From Flavobacterium ichthyis (GTDB lineage Bacteria; Bacteroidota; Bacteroidia; Flavobacteriales; Flavobacteriaceae), in assembly GCF_009915155.1 (NCBI RefSeq), contig NZ_JAABLM010000005.1:124001-188000 (forward strand): a stretch of DNA of 64,000 bases. Reading direction: 5' to 3'. A program made the translations under genes and the position numbers. Positions 35,493-44,662 of the stretch are shown piece by piece; within the stretch, counting starts at the first letter, position 1, and every line of letters begins with the position of its first letter. The notes beneath the pieces are model-generated. The model made no database searches. It had not been told where the DNA came from and saw only the letters and a list, made by a program, of their open reading frames with translations.

Positions 35493-38400
35493 TTATTTCA
35501 CTACCATTGCTTTTTTAGTGGTTTTCATACCGTTTTCGAGTTCGATTTGGATAAGCAACGTTTGCTCCGTGGCTAAAAGTCCGGTGATAAGATATTCTTT
35601 GTTTTGAATATCAGTAGCACGGAGGATTTCTCGGCCTAATAAATCGTAAACTACTACGGTTTTTAGGTTTTCTTCGATTGATTTTACCAATAATTTCTCG
35701 CTTTGATTTAAAACATACACTTGGTTTTCTGCCAGATCAAAGTGTGGTTTGTCAAGGCTTGAATTGCGGTAAACCAGTACAAATCTATTGTTGAAATTTC
35801 CGTTTGCAGTTGTAAACTCATAAGGGGCGGTTTTTAAATTGTGGATTACATTCAAACTGTTGTCTTTCAAGAATATATCTTGAGTGTTGAAAAATCCATC
35901 GAAATGGTCAATGGCTATTTTATAATTTCCGGCGGTGACAAACGAAACGTTTAACGGTACTTCATCCATGATGTCAAACGGTAAGCTTCGCCCTTGGATA
36001 ATATATTTTTCTGTACCTATCAACGAAGATATATTGGCAGAACTGCCGCCCATTAATTTTCCGTCAAAGCCTCGGTCTTGGCCATTGGTAGCTTGGTCAA
36101 TATAACCTATCAATGTTTGGTGAAAACGTGTTCCTTTGATTAAATTTATCCAAACCCTACCTTCGGTAGTATTATTTTGTTGGCGGTAAAAATTTGAATT
36201 TGGACCTGTGGTTCTCATCGTGTTGCTGAAAACAGCATCTCCATCAGATAGTCCTTGTACAAAAAATGATTGTCCTGCCGGGATGCTGCCGTCTGGAGCG
36301 TTATTATTATTCCCTGATCCGGTTCCTGAATCTGCAGGTAGGGAAACAGCCGTTGCCGTAGCTCCTGTTAAATTGTAAGTAGCATAATCATCACTCGAAT
36401 AATCATAAGTACTAGCCCCAGGAGTTGCCGCTGCTGGAGGTGAATTATGCGTCCAAAAATAAAGTGTACCATCTAAATTAGCATTGCTTGGATGTAATAT
36501 AAAATCTCTTGCTTCAATGGCAGATGGATAAGGGTTTCCAATTAAATTCCACTTATCAGTTCCTCCCACTACGTTTACTGTGATAATCCCGTTATTGGGT
36601 TTTCCGGTAAAAGTAGCTGTATAAGCTTGTGGTGTGGCTCCAGCCTGACCTTCAATGGCATAACTTTGAGGGGCTCTCACGATGTAACCAATTCCTTCAT
36701 CCATTGCAGAGGCACCATTCATCAAGGTTTGCCAATTTTGCGTAAGCGCATTCCATCTAAAATATTTATCAGGCAAAGTGTTTGGCGACAAAGTATTCAA
36801 CGTAAAACTTGGTGATTCTTCAACAGGTGAGGACCAATAAGTAAAATCGTAACGGTACATTGGAGTGGTGATGCGTTTCATTTCGATGGTGCCAATATTA
36901 TTATTTACAGAATTTCCGCTAATATCTAAAGGTGGATTGTTAACTTGTACTAAACTTCCAGTATTTTCAATCAATACTTTCCCATCATCTAAAAGGTTTG
37001 ACGGGGTATTATTATTAGAGATTAAAACCTCATCAGTTACCGTAATACTACTGCCACTTGAGATGGTTAATTGAGCGTTTGGTTTCACTGATATTGTTTT
37101 AGCAACTCCGTCGTAGGCTGCTGGAATTACTGGTTCAAATCCTGTGTCTGGAATTATAACGCAGTTAGTATTGTTAGGAATTCCAATAGGTTTCCAGTTA
37201 TTTGGGTCATTAAAAGCGGTATTTGTTCCATCCCATACTTTTGAATTATTAGTAACAGGAATAGTTTTTACCAATGGGCAACCGTTAGTTAGCGTTGAAG
37301 TAACATTAATGTCAAAAGAAGGTTGCACAAGTAATGATAAATTAGGAACTATATAAACCCTATCAATTGATGTACCAGCAACATAAGGTGTATTCATTGC
37401 TGCATCCGTAAAAACAGAGATATCAGAACCTGACCATGAGTAGGAAGCCTCTAATGTTTTAGAACCATAAATTTGAATATCGTCAACCGCAACACCGTCT
37501 CGCCAGCCATTGGAATAGTATCGTATTCTGAATTTTAAATCGGTTTGATTGATGTATGCGCTTAAATCGACTGTTTCCGTTGCGAAGTTTCCTGGAGTTC
37601 CAACATCTGAAGTATAAACTCGAGGTGTGGCCAATGACGTATAAGTAGTTCCGCCGTTGGTTGACACTTCTACAGAAACATATTCTGCGGTTGGTCCAAC
37701 ACCATCATTATTATACCTTGAGAAATACATTCTAAATTTCATTGTGAGATTTTGAAAATCAGTTGTATTAATAGAATTTCGCAATACTAAACCATGGTCA
37801 ATTGTATATCCAGGACCTACGTCAGAATTACTAAAAACAAACTTATCAGTCCCGTAACCAGAAGAAATAGCCGGTACCCATGAATCTTCTCCATCAACAG
37901 GTACAAAAGGACTGGCCTTACTTTCCCATCTTGAAATTTGGTTGATTGAACCACCATTATTGACGATATTGGTATTAGCAAAAGCAGAAGCTCCAAGATT
38001 ACCAACGTCAAAATTCTCATCGACTAAATAAACTGTTTCTAAATCGTCATCGGCGGACACTTCAATTGGTGTAGAATCTCCACAAGCCACAGGTGAAGCT
38101 GGTGAAAAAGTCACATCGGGAACTTCCTTGACGGTCGCAACAACTGCTCTTCTGATTTGCGTTTCACAAGTTCCGTTAAACGCCGCAACATAATAAGTTG
38201 TGGTGGCAGAAATCGATGGTGTGTTGAAGGTTGTCGATCCAGATACGTTTGCACTCGTTAGTGGTGTACCTCCAGTTGCCGAAGTGTACCATCTAAATTC
38301 GGTAATTCCCGAAGAAACTGTTGAGGCTTGTAAAATTACAGAGCCCGTTCCACATCTTTCGCCTTTGGTTACGGTTTCAATATCTGCAAGACACCTTGTT

Positions 38401-40553
38401 ACTAAAGTAAATAAATAATCTTCAGCTTCCCCTTCTTCATCAAGTGAATCAAGGAATGGTTCGCATGGACTAAAGTCGTAATCGTAAGCATAATCCCACC
38501 CGTCATAATATGTGTAATTTCTGATACGGATTCTGTAATCTCCAGCTGCAGCAGAAGCAGGAACTACGAAACCAAATGTTGTAGATGTCAAGCCAATCAC
38601 AGAATCAAAAATTTCCTCACCGGTATCAGTGAAATCACCATCTTTGTTCCAATCTACCCATGCTTTAATGCGAGATCCGTAATTTGATTGTACATAGACA
38701 TTGATTGCTTCCTGCTGAATCTGTATAGCTTTGTTCGCCAAACCTGTAAAGTTTTGATATCCCGCAGGTGAGGAAGAATAAGTACTGGTATTGGTTACAT
38801 CATTTAAGGTTCCAAGGAAAGATACTCTGTTTATATAAGTCCACGAAGGCGATTCCGTTGACGGAACACAATAAGCCAACGATGTTACCACAGTTGCATT
38901 TGAGGACGTATTTGTTGCCCCTCCATTGGCACAAGTGGTAACAAGTCTATAATAAGTGGTAGTTTCTGTTGCAACAGCGGTTGTAGTGTAAGTACTGGTT
39001 ACCGCCCCCGAAATAGGTGTCCAAGTAGAACCATTTGCTGATGAATACCATTGATAGGACAATCCGGAACCAGTTGTTAAACCTGAAGCACTTAATGTAA
39101 TGCTTGCGTTAACGGAAGCCGAAGCATTTGCCACACCATTCACTAAAGCTGTTCCAGCATTTGGCGTCCCTGAGCAGGGAGGTAATGTTAGAACTGTAAG
39201 TCTATAATCTTCCGCTTCACCATACGCAATATTACTACATGGATCAGGATTTAAATTATTCCACCAAGCCCTAACCCGCATTCTATAATTACCTGCAACA
39301 GTCGCGGCAGGAATCGTGATGGTTCCCGAAAAATTTGTTGCTAAAGATGTGGCGTTATACAATCTTTCGGATGTTTCGAAAATACCATTGTTATTAAAAT
39401 CAACCCAAATGCTTAAACCATGGCTACCACCTTGGTAAGTTTCTGTAAAGTTTAATGTACTTCCTGCATACTGACTTGCTGAATATGTTGTATAAAAATT
39501 ACCATATCCTGATCCAGATAAAAATGTTGGCGTATTGCTGATATTTGACACCCCACCAGTGGTTGAAAATCCTGAAATATAATCACTAGTATTACTTGAT
39601 GTTGGCGTACAATAAGTAGAAGTAAATGTTCCCGTACCGGAATTTGCGCTACTACTCGAAGCCGTGCAAGTTACCACCAAACGCCAAGTTCTAACCACTC
39701 CAAATGCAGGCGCTGTCAAACCCGTTAATGCAACATAAGAACTTGTTGCAGTTCCTTGATTAATCCATGTTGAACCATTGTCACTATATTGCCATTGATA
39801 CGTTAAACCTGAACCTGTTGAATACCCTGTGGCCGTAACGCCATAAGTTGATCCCGATGATCCCGATGACGGTGCAACGGTAACCGTACCAGCCGTTGGT
39901 GTTCCAGAACACAAAGGTGGAGCTTGTGACGTCAGTGTAATATTATCAATAGCGGCTGGAGGATTATTTGTAGTTGATCCATCATGCTTCCATTGAAAAA
40001 TTAAATACCTCGTTGTACCTGCCAGACTTGTAGGTAAGGTTACCGACGCATTTTGCCATGTTGTCTGCAAATTATACCAATTGAGACCAACACGATCGGC
40101 AGATGAATTTGCTGTTCCAGCTGTCGGAAGCGTGTTTGAAACAAATACTTTTAAATTATCATAGTCAAATGTAGAACTTTCTCCACTAGCTTTCCAATAA
40201 AATGATAAATTAATGATAGTTTCTCCCGCTGGAAAAGTAATAGCGCGGTACAAATGCTGTATTCTTTCTTGATTACCGGTATACGCATTTGTTACACCTC
40301 CATCATTCGATATGTAAGCAGATTTCGAACCATCGTAGAATGTGGCTGTCCCACTATACCAGGCGCCTCTACCTACACCAGACTGAACAGTTGTCCAACC
40401 CGTTAAATCTGTCTCAAATCCCCCATTATTTACTGTTGGTGAAATTAATGTTGTTTGCCCCCAAACACCGATGCTCAACATCAACAACAGCAAAGAGAAA
40501 GAATATTTTTTTGATATAGGAATCACTATTCCTAACTGTAATTTTGTTTTCAT
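35493..40553 (-). CDS. Giant multidomain T9SS surface protein B
   Basis: The protein is about 1686 residues. A signal segment (YSFSLLLLMLSIGVWGQ) is followed by an N-terminal carbohydrate-binding-like beta domain (NNGGFETDLTGWTTV, about 40-215) and an Ig-like repeat. A GEVED domain (WVDFNNNGIFETSE ... GEAEDYRLTVL), a second Ig-like repeat, a second GEVED domain (WVDWNKDGDFTDTGEE ... GEAEDYLFTLV), another Ig-like repeat and a choice-of-anchor J/MAM-like domain (VDENFDVGNLG ... GVAVDDIQIYG, about 890-1080) follow. The last 470 residues are the duplicated cassette with a T9SS type C signal. ATG 40553 (MKTKLQ) was chosen; 40559 is possible. Confidence 0.87.
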   Translation of the reverse strand: MKTKLQLGIVIPISKKYSFSLLLLMLSIGVWGQTTLISPTVNNGGFETDLTGWTTVQSGVGRGAWYSGTATFYDGSKSAYISNDGGVTNAYTGNQERIQHLYRAITFPAGETIINLSFYWKASGESSTFDYDNLKVFVSNTLPTAGTANSSADRVGLNWYNLQTTWQNASVTLPTSLAGTTRYLIFQWKHDGSTTNNPPAAIDNITLTSQAPPLCSGTPTAGTVTVAPSSGSSGSTYGVTATGYSTGSGLTYQWQYSDNGSTWINQGTATSSYVALTGLTAPAFGVVRTWRLVVTCTASSSSANSGTGTFTSTYCTPTSSNTSDYISGFSTTGGVSNISNTPTFLSGSGYGNFYTTYSASQYAGSTLNFTETYQGGSHGLSIWVDFNNNGIFETSERLYNATSLATNFSGTITIPAATVAGNYRMRVRAWWNNLNPDPCSNIAYGEAEDYRLTVLTLPPCSGTPNAGTALVNGVANASASVNASITLSASGLTTGSGLSYQWYSSANGSTWTPISGAVTSTYTTTAVATETTTYYRLVTTCANGGATNTSSNATVVTSLAYCVPSTESPSWTYINRVSFLGTLNDVTNTSTYSSSPAGYQNFTGLANKAIQIQQEAINVYVQSNYGSRIKAWVDWNKDGDFTDTGEEIFDSVIGLTSTTFGFVVPASAAAGDYRIRIRNYTYYDGWDYAYDYDFSPCEPFLDSLDEEGEAEDYLFTLVTRCLADIETVTKGERCGTGSVILQASTVSSGITEFRWYTSATGGTPLTSANVSGSTTFNTPSISATTTYYVAAFNGTCETQIRRAVVATVKEVPDVTFSPASPVACGDSTPIEVSADDDLETVYLVDENFDVGNLGASAFANTNIVNNGGSINQISRWESKASPFVPVDGEDSWVPAISSGYGTDKFVFSNSDVGPGYTIDHGLVLRNSINTTDFQNLTMKFRMYFSRYNNDGVGPTAEYVSVEVSTNGGTTYTSLATPRVYTSDVGTPGNFATETVDLSAYINQTDLKFRIRYYSNGWRDGVAVDDIQIYGSKTLEASYSWSGSDISVFTDAAMNTPYVAGTSIDRVYIVPNLSLLVQPSFDINVTSTLTNGCPLVKTIPVTNNSKVWDGTNTAFNDPNNWKPIGIPNNTNCVIIPDTGFEPVIPAAYDGVAKTISVKPNAQLTISSGSSITVTDEVLISNNNTPSNLLDDGKVLIENTGSLVQVNNPPLDISGNSVNNNIGTIEMKRITTPMYRYDFTYWSSPVEESPSFTLNTLSPNTLPDKYFRWNALTQNWQTLMNGASAMDEGIGYIVRAPQSYAIEGQAGATPQAYTATFTGKPNNGIITVNVVGGTDKWNLIGNPYPSAIEARDFILHPSNANLDGTLYFWTHNSPPAAATPGASTYDYSSDDYATYNLTGATATAVSLPADSGTGSGNNNNAPDGSIPAGQSFFVQGLSDGDAVFSNTMRTTGPNSNFYRQQNNTTEGRVWINLIKGTRFHQTLIGYIDQATNGQDRGFDGKLMGGSSANISSLIGTEKYIIQGRSLPFDIMDEVPLNVSFVTAGNYKIAIDHFDGFFNTQDIFLKDNSLNVIHNLKTAPYEFTTANGNFNNRFVLVYRNSSLDKPHFDLAENQVYVLNQSEKLLVKSIEENLKTVVVYDLLGREILRATDIQNKEYLITGLLATEQTLLIQIELENGMKTTKKAMVVK
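35500..36893 (-). repeat. Cassette copy 2, apparently identical to 29057-30450
   Basis: The partner of the copy at 29057-30450. It encodes RITTPMYRYDFTYWSSPV through to the C-terminal KAMVVK. It includes the WNLIGNPYPSAIEARDF motif and the type C sorting region (LIGYIDQATNGQDRGFDG, IQGRSLPFDIMDEVPL, LKTAPYEFT, VYDLLGREIL). Confidence 0.92.
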
Positions 40554-40894
40554 AAGCATGATAGTTTTAAATCAAATACTTACTTCAAAACACTGGTTGG
40601 GGAAACGCCGGAATTTGGAAATAATAAGCAAATTAACTATTTAACATCATTTTAATATTTTTACTAAATAAAAATCGACAAAACAACATATTTTATCGAT
40701 ATTAAACATCGTTTTAACTTTCTTGAAACAATTATAAGCATCATAGGTAAATGCGATAGTTTGTACATTTTTTACACTTCAACCTAAAATCTTTATGAAT
40801 AATCTCTATGAATTAGTTTTTATCAAATTCGTTAACATTTTCGAGTGCTACATATGACATTTAAATTTTTTTTACATTTACCAAAAACAATTCG
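40554..40894. promoter_or_regulatory. Intergenic region between surface protein B and recX
   Basis: 341 AT-rich bases without a gene. It contains the shared leader (40578-40610, with TTTCCCCAACC on the minus strand) and the imperfect -7 TTAATTTG (40629-40636) for gene B. Near the right end is TACATTTA (40873-40880), a near-consensus -7 for recX, 15 bases before its ATG. Between these I see nothing recognisable. Confidence 0.45.
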
Positions 40895-41377
40895 ATGCCA
40901 CATAAATCTTTGCAAATTCCACTTTCGTATGAAGAAATCCTACGCAAAGCCGAATATTTCTGTGTTTACCAAGACCGTTGCCACCAGGAAGTTTTGACAA
41001 AATTAAAATCGCTTACCACCTCACAAACAGTTATTGACAATGCAATTGTTCATTTAATCGAAAATAATTTTCTGAATGAAGAACGTTTTGCCTGCAGTTT
41101 TGCTCGTGGAAAACACCGCATTAAAAACTGGGGAAAAATCCGAATCGTGGCAGAACTAAAAGCCCGTCAAATTTCCAAATACGCCATTGACAAAGCATTA
41201 AAAGAATTTTCTCAAGAAGAATATTTTGAAACCTTTGAAAAGTTAGCAAACAAAACTTGGAACAACCTTTCGGAGCGTGATTCAGCCAAGAAAAAAGCAA
41301 AATTTACCGCCGCATTACTTCGTAAAGGGTACGAAAGTCATTTGGTTTTTGATAAACTGAACGAACTAATGTCGTAA
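40895..41377 (+). CDS. recX: Regulatory protein RecX
   Basis: This 160-residue all-helical protein binds RecA filaments and limits recombinase activity. Three RecX repeats are visible: YEEILRKAEYFCVYQDRCHQEV, a second around DNAIVHLIENNFLNEERFACSFARGKH with its conserved LNEERFA, and a third around AALLRKGYESHLVFDKL. recA is not adjacent. Length is typical. Confidence 0.93.
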   Translation: MPHKSLQIPLSYEEILRKAEYFCVYQDRCHQEVLTKLKSLTTSQTVIDNAIVHLIENNFLNEERFACSFARGKHRIKNWGKIRIVAELKARQISKYAIDKALKEFSQEEYFETFEKLANKTWNNLSERDSAKKKAKFTAALLRKGYESHLVFDKLNELMS

Positions 41378-41515
41378 ATTCTAATTAGAAAAATCCAAAA
41401 TCCAAAATTTCGCCTGAGATTATTGGATTAAAAGATTTTTCAACATCAATGACAATTTCAAAACAGGTATCAAAAACAATCCTTAAATCCGTGACAAAAA
41501 ACAATAATCGCTGTC

Positions 41516-41540
41516 AACTTGAAACTTGAAACTTGAAACC
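41516..41540 (+). repeat. Short tandem repeat AACTTGA x3
   Basis: Three perfect 7-base units plus a partial fourth lie upstream of the PfkB gene, within a low-complexity tract. Possibly a slippage-prone site; it is too far from the -7 box (41577) to change promoter spacing directly. Confidence 0.6.
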
Positions 41541-41576
41541 TTTTCCTTTCCTCTTTAATCTTTCGACTAAAAAAAT

Positions 41577-41584
41577 TATCTTTG
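41577..41584 (+). promoter_or_regulatory. Putative -7 box of the PfkB-family gene
   Basis: TATCTTTG matches TAnnTTTG, 22 bases before the ATG. No clear -33 TTG was seen. Confidence 0.5.
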
Positions 41585-41606
41585 CGGCTTAATTCAAAAA
41601 ATCGAA

Positions 41607-42536
41607 ATGAACAAATTGCTCATTGTCGGAACTGTAGCTTTCGACGCCATAGAAACTCCCTTCGGAAAAACTGATAAAATTTTAGGTGGTGCCGGAACTT
41701 ATATAGGACTTTCCGCTTCTTTTTTTAATTTAAAATCCGCAATCGTTTCGGTGGTTGGCGACGATTTTCCGCAAGATTATCTAGATTTATTAACGTCAAA
41801 AAATATCGATATTTCTGGCTTAGAAATTGTAAAAGGAGGCAAAACTTTTTTCTGGAGTGGACGTTACCATAACGATTTGAACTCACGCGACACTTTGGAC
41901 ACACAATTGAATACTTTGGCAGATTTTCAGCCAAAAGTCCCTCAGAATTTTAAAGATGCTGATGTGGTGATGCTTGGAAATTTGCACCCAAATATTCAAA
42001 TTAGTGTCTTGGATCAAATGGAGAAAAAACCAAAATTAGTGGTTTTAGATACCATGAATTTCTGGATGGATTGTGCCCTTCCTGAATTAAAAGAAGTGAT
42101 GAAACGCATTGACGTGATTACCATTAATGATGAAGAAGCACGTCAACTTTCGGGCGAATATTCGTTAGTAAAAGCGGCGGCAAAAATTCATGAAATGGGA
42201 CCAAAATATGTGGTGATTAAAAAGGGCGAACACGGAGCGCTTTTATTCCACAATAGCGAAGTATTTTTTGCACCAGCACTTCCGCTTGAGGAAGTTTTCG
42301 ACCCAACTGGAGCAGGAGATACCTTTGCAGGCGGTTTTGCAGGATTTATTACGCAAAGCGAAAATATTTCTTTCGAAAATATGAAAAATGCCATCATATA
42401 CGGTTCTAATTTAGCATCGTTCTGCGTAGAAAAATTTGGAACAGAAAGAATGGCCAAACTCGAAAAATCTGAAGTAAATAAAAGACTAAAACAATTCAAA
42501 TCGCTCACACAATTTGACATTGTTTTGGAAGATTAA
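41607..42536 (+). CDS. PfkB-family sugar/nucleoside kinase
   Basis: This 309-residue ribokinase-fold kinase phosphorylates a sugar or nucleoside with ATP. The N-terminal GGAGTYIGLSASFF glycine motif and the C-terminal DPTGAGDTFAGGF motif, with its catalytic Asp, are intact. TINDEEARQLSG is the usual middle motif. The substrate cannot be read from sequence. It is immediately upstream of the PurF-like gene on the same strand, but a terminator and a new promoter separate them. Confidence 0.92.
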   Translation: MNKLLIVGTVAFDAIETPFGKTDKILGGAGTYIGLSASFFNLKSAIVSVVGDDFPQDYLDLLTSKNIDISGLEIVKGGKTFFWSGRYHNDLNSRDTLDTQLNTLADFQPKVPQNFKDADVVMLGNLHPNIQISVLDQMEKKPKLVVLDTMNFWMDCALPELKEVMKRIDVITINDEEARQLSGEYSLVKAAAKIHEMGPKYVVIKKGEHGALLFHNSEVFFAPALPLEEVFDPTGAGDTFAGGFAGFITQSENISFENMKNAIIYGSNLASFCVEKFGTERMAKLEKSEVNKRLKQFKSLTQFDIVLED

Positions 42537-42545
42537 CGAAAAATT

Positions 42546-42570
42546 AAAGCCTCATTGTGAGGCTTTTTTA
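42546..42570 (+). terminator. Terminator after the PfkB-family gene
   Basis: An 8-9-bp perfect stem (AAGCCTCA/TGAGGCTT), a 3-base loop and a T-run. Confidence 0.85.
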
Positions 42571-42594
42571 TTAAATTTAACTGGTCTCAAAATG

Positions 42595-42602
42595 TATCTT
42601 TG
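42595..42602 (+). promoter_or_regulatory. Putative -7 box of the PurF-like gene
   Basis: TATCTTTG matches TAnnTTTG, 73 bases before the ATG, leaving a leader of roughly 65 bases. Confidence 0.5.
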
Positions 42603-42674
42603 ATACGAAAATTGACAAATTACCACCACAAAAAATACCCGAATTTATTTCGGTAACAACAACACAACAACATT

Positions 42675-44573
42675 ATGAGTGACGCAATTAAACACGAATG
42701 TGGCATTGCCCTTCTTCGGCTAAAAAAACCGCTAGAATTTTATAAAGAAAAATACGGCTCTGCTTTCTACGGAATCCAGAAAATGTATTTGTTGATGGAA
42801 AAACAACACAATCGTGGACAAGATGGTGCCGGTTTTGCCAGCATCAAACTTGATGTGGAAGCGGGTGAACGTTATATCAGCAGAGTTCGTTCCAATCATC
42901 AGCAACCTATTCAAGATATTTTTGCACAAATCAATTCGAGAATTTCAGAGGAATTATCACAACATCCTGAATATCAAGATGATGTTACCTCGCAAAAACG
43001 CAACATTCCATACATTGGTGAACTTTTTTTAGGTCATGTTCGTTATGGTACTTTTGGCAAAAATAGTATCGAAAGCGTCCATCCTTTTCTACGTCAGAAC
43101 AATTGGATGCACCGAAACCTCATCGTGGCAGGAAATTTTAACATGACCAATGTAAAAGAACTTTTCGACAGTTTAGTAGAGTTAGGTCAACATCCAAAAG
43201 AAATGGCGGATACCGTGACGGTGATGGAAAAAATTGGTCATTTTCTCGATGAAGAAGTAACTGATTTATATTTAGATTGTAAAAACGAAGGCTTGTCTAA
43301 GCGGGAAGCTTCGCCTATCATTGCCGAAAAATTAGATGTTGCCAAAATTTTACGTCGTGCCGCAAAAGGCTGGGACGGCGGTTATGCCATGGCGGGACTT
43401 TTCGGTCACGGTGATGCCTTTGTCTTCCGTGATCCAGCGGGAATTCGTCCGGCATATTTTTATGAAGACGATGAAATTACCGTAGTGGCTTCGGAAAGAC
43501 CAGTAATTCAAACGGTTTTCAATGTTCCTTTTGAAAAAGTGCAAGAATTAAATCCGGGTCACGCCATTATCATTAAAAAAAATGGAAACGTTTCAATTGA
43601 TCAAATTTTAATGCCAACAATTAAAAAAGCATGTTCTTTTGAACGAATTTATTTTTCTCGTGGTAGTGATGCCGAAATTTATCAAGAAAGAAAAGAATTA
43701 GGCAAGCTTATTTTACCTGCTGTTCTTGAAGCCATAAATCAAGACACCGACAATACGGTATTTTCATACATTCCAAATACTGCCGAAACTTCGTTTTGCG
43801 GTATGGTTGAAGCGGCTCAGGATTTCTTGAACATGCGTAAAAATAACTTTATTCTTAACAACCGAAACACGCTTACCAAAGAATCGCTACAACAATTATT
43901 AGAAGTAAAAATTCGTACCGAAAAAGTGGCGATTAAAGATGCCAAACTCCGCACTTTCATTACCGAAGACAGCAGTAGAGACGACTTAGTGGCGCACGTT
44001 TATGACGTAACATACGGCGTAATTAAACCGGAAGATAATTTGGTAATTATAGATGACAGCATTGTTCGTGGTACAACTTTAAAGAAAAGTATTTTGAAGA
44101 TGATGGATCGTTTGAATCCAAAAAAGATTGTGATTGTTTCTTCCGCTCCACAAATTCGTTATCCGGATTGTTACGGAATTGATATGGCAAAATTGGAAGG
44201 ATTAATTGCTTTTCAAGCTGCTTTAGAATTGCTTAAAGAAAATAATTTATATCATATTGTTGATGAAGTTTACCAAAAAAGCAAAGCACAAGAAAATTTC
44301 AAAGATGCCGATGTGGTGAATTACGTTACCGAAATTTACGCACCTTTCACAGATCAAGAAATTTCTGATAAAATTGCAGAAATGCTTAATTCTGAAGAAA
44401 TCAAAGCCGAAGTAAAAATCATCTTCCAAACCGTTGAAAATTTACACAAAGCTTGTCCGAAAAATTTAGGCGATTGGTATTTTACAGGCGATTACCCAAC
44501 ACCTGGCGGAAACCGTGTGGTAAACCGTGCTTTTATGAATTTTTATGAAGGCAAAGATGCCAGAGCCTATTAA
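42675..44573 (+). CDS. Long amidophosphoribosyltransferase-like protein (PurF family)
   Basis: The 632-residue protein combines an N-terminal class II glutamine amidotransferase domain with a type I phosphoribosyltransferase domain. The likely nucleophile is Cys9, in KHECGIALL after an eight-residue leader that would need to be removed as in PurF proproteins. Other glutaminase features are GHVRYGTFG and NFNMTN. The PRPP motif VIIDDSIVRGTTL is intact. Canonical PurF is about 470-510 residues; this form has inserted segments (for example about 90-115 and 185-225) and a longer C-terminus. It may be a second, divergent PurF or a related enzyme. Whether a standard purF exists elsewhere is not visible. 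Confidence 0.85.
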   Translation: MSDAIKHECGIALLRLKKPLEFYKEKYGSAFYGIQKMYLLMEKQHNRGQDGAGFASIKLDVEAGERYISRVRSNHQQPIQDIFAQINSRISEELSQHPEYQDDVTSQKRNIPYIGELFLGHVRYGTFGKNSIESVHPFLRQNNWMHRNLIVAGNFNMTNVKELFDSLVELGQHPKEMADTVTVMEKIGHFLDEEVTDLYLDCKNEGLSKREASPIIAEKLDVAKILRRAAKGWDGGYAMAGLFGHGDAFVFRDPAGIRPAYFYEDDEITVVASERPVIQTVFNVPFEKVQELNPGHAIIIKKNGNVSIDQILMPTIKKACSFERIYFSRGSDAEIYQERKELGKLILPAVLEAINQDTDNTVFSYIPNTAETSFCGMVEAAQDFLNMRKNNFILNNRNTLTKESLQQLLEVKIRTEKVAIKDAKLRTFITEDSSRDDLVAHVYDVTYGVIKPEDNLVIIDDSIVRGTTLKKSILKMMDRLNPKKIVIVSSAPQIRYPDCYGIDMAKLEGLIAFQAALELLKENNLYHIVDEVYQKSKAQENFKDADVVNYVTEIYAPFTDQEISDKIAEMLNSEEIKAEVKIIFQTVENLHKACPKNLGDWYFTGDYPTPGGNRVVNRAFMNFYEGKDARAY

Positions 44574-44650
44574 AATATCACAAAAAAATGTAGTTCATCG
44601 ATTATTTACGGCTTTAGTCTAAAATATTTTTTCTATCATAACTCCTTACG

Positions 44651-44658
44651 TACATTTG
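44651..44658 (+). promoter_or_regulatory. Putative -7 box of a small RNA candidate
   Basis: TACATTTG is a consensus Bacteroidota -7, with no open reading frame downstream that would use it. No clear -33 is present. Confidence 0.35.
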
Positions 44659-44662
44659 TAAG

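Noticed and set aside
41378-41606. A CRISPR-like repeat (AACTTGA units)
   Set aside because: The units are 7 bases with no spacers; it is a simple tandem repeat.
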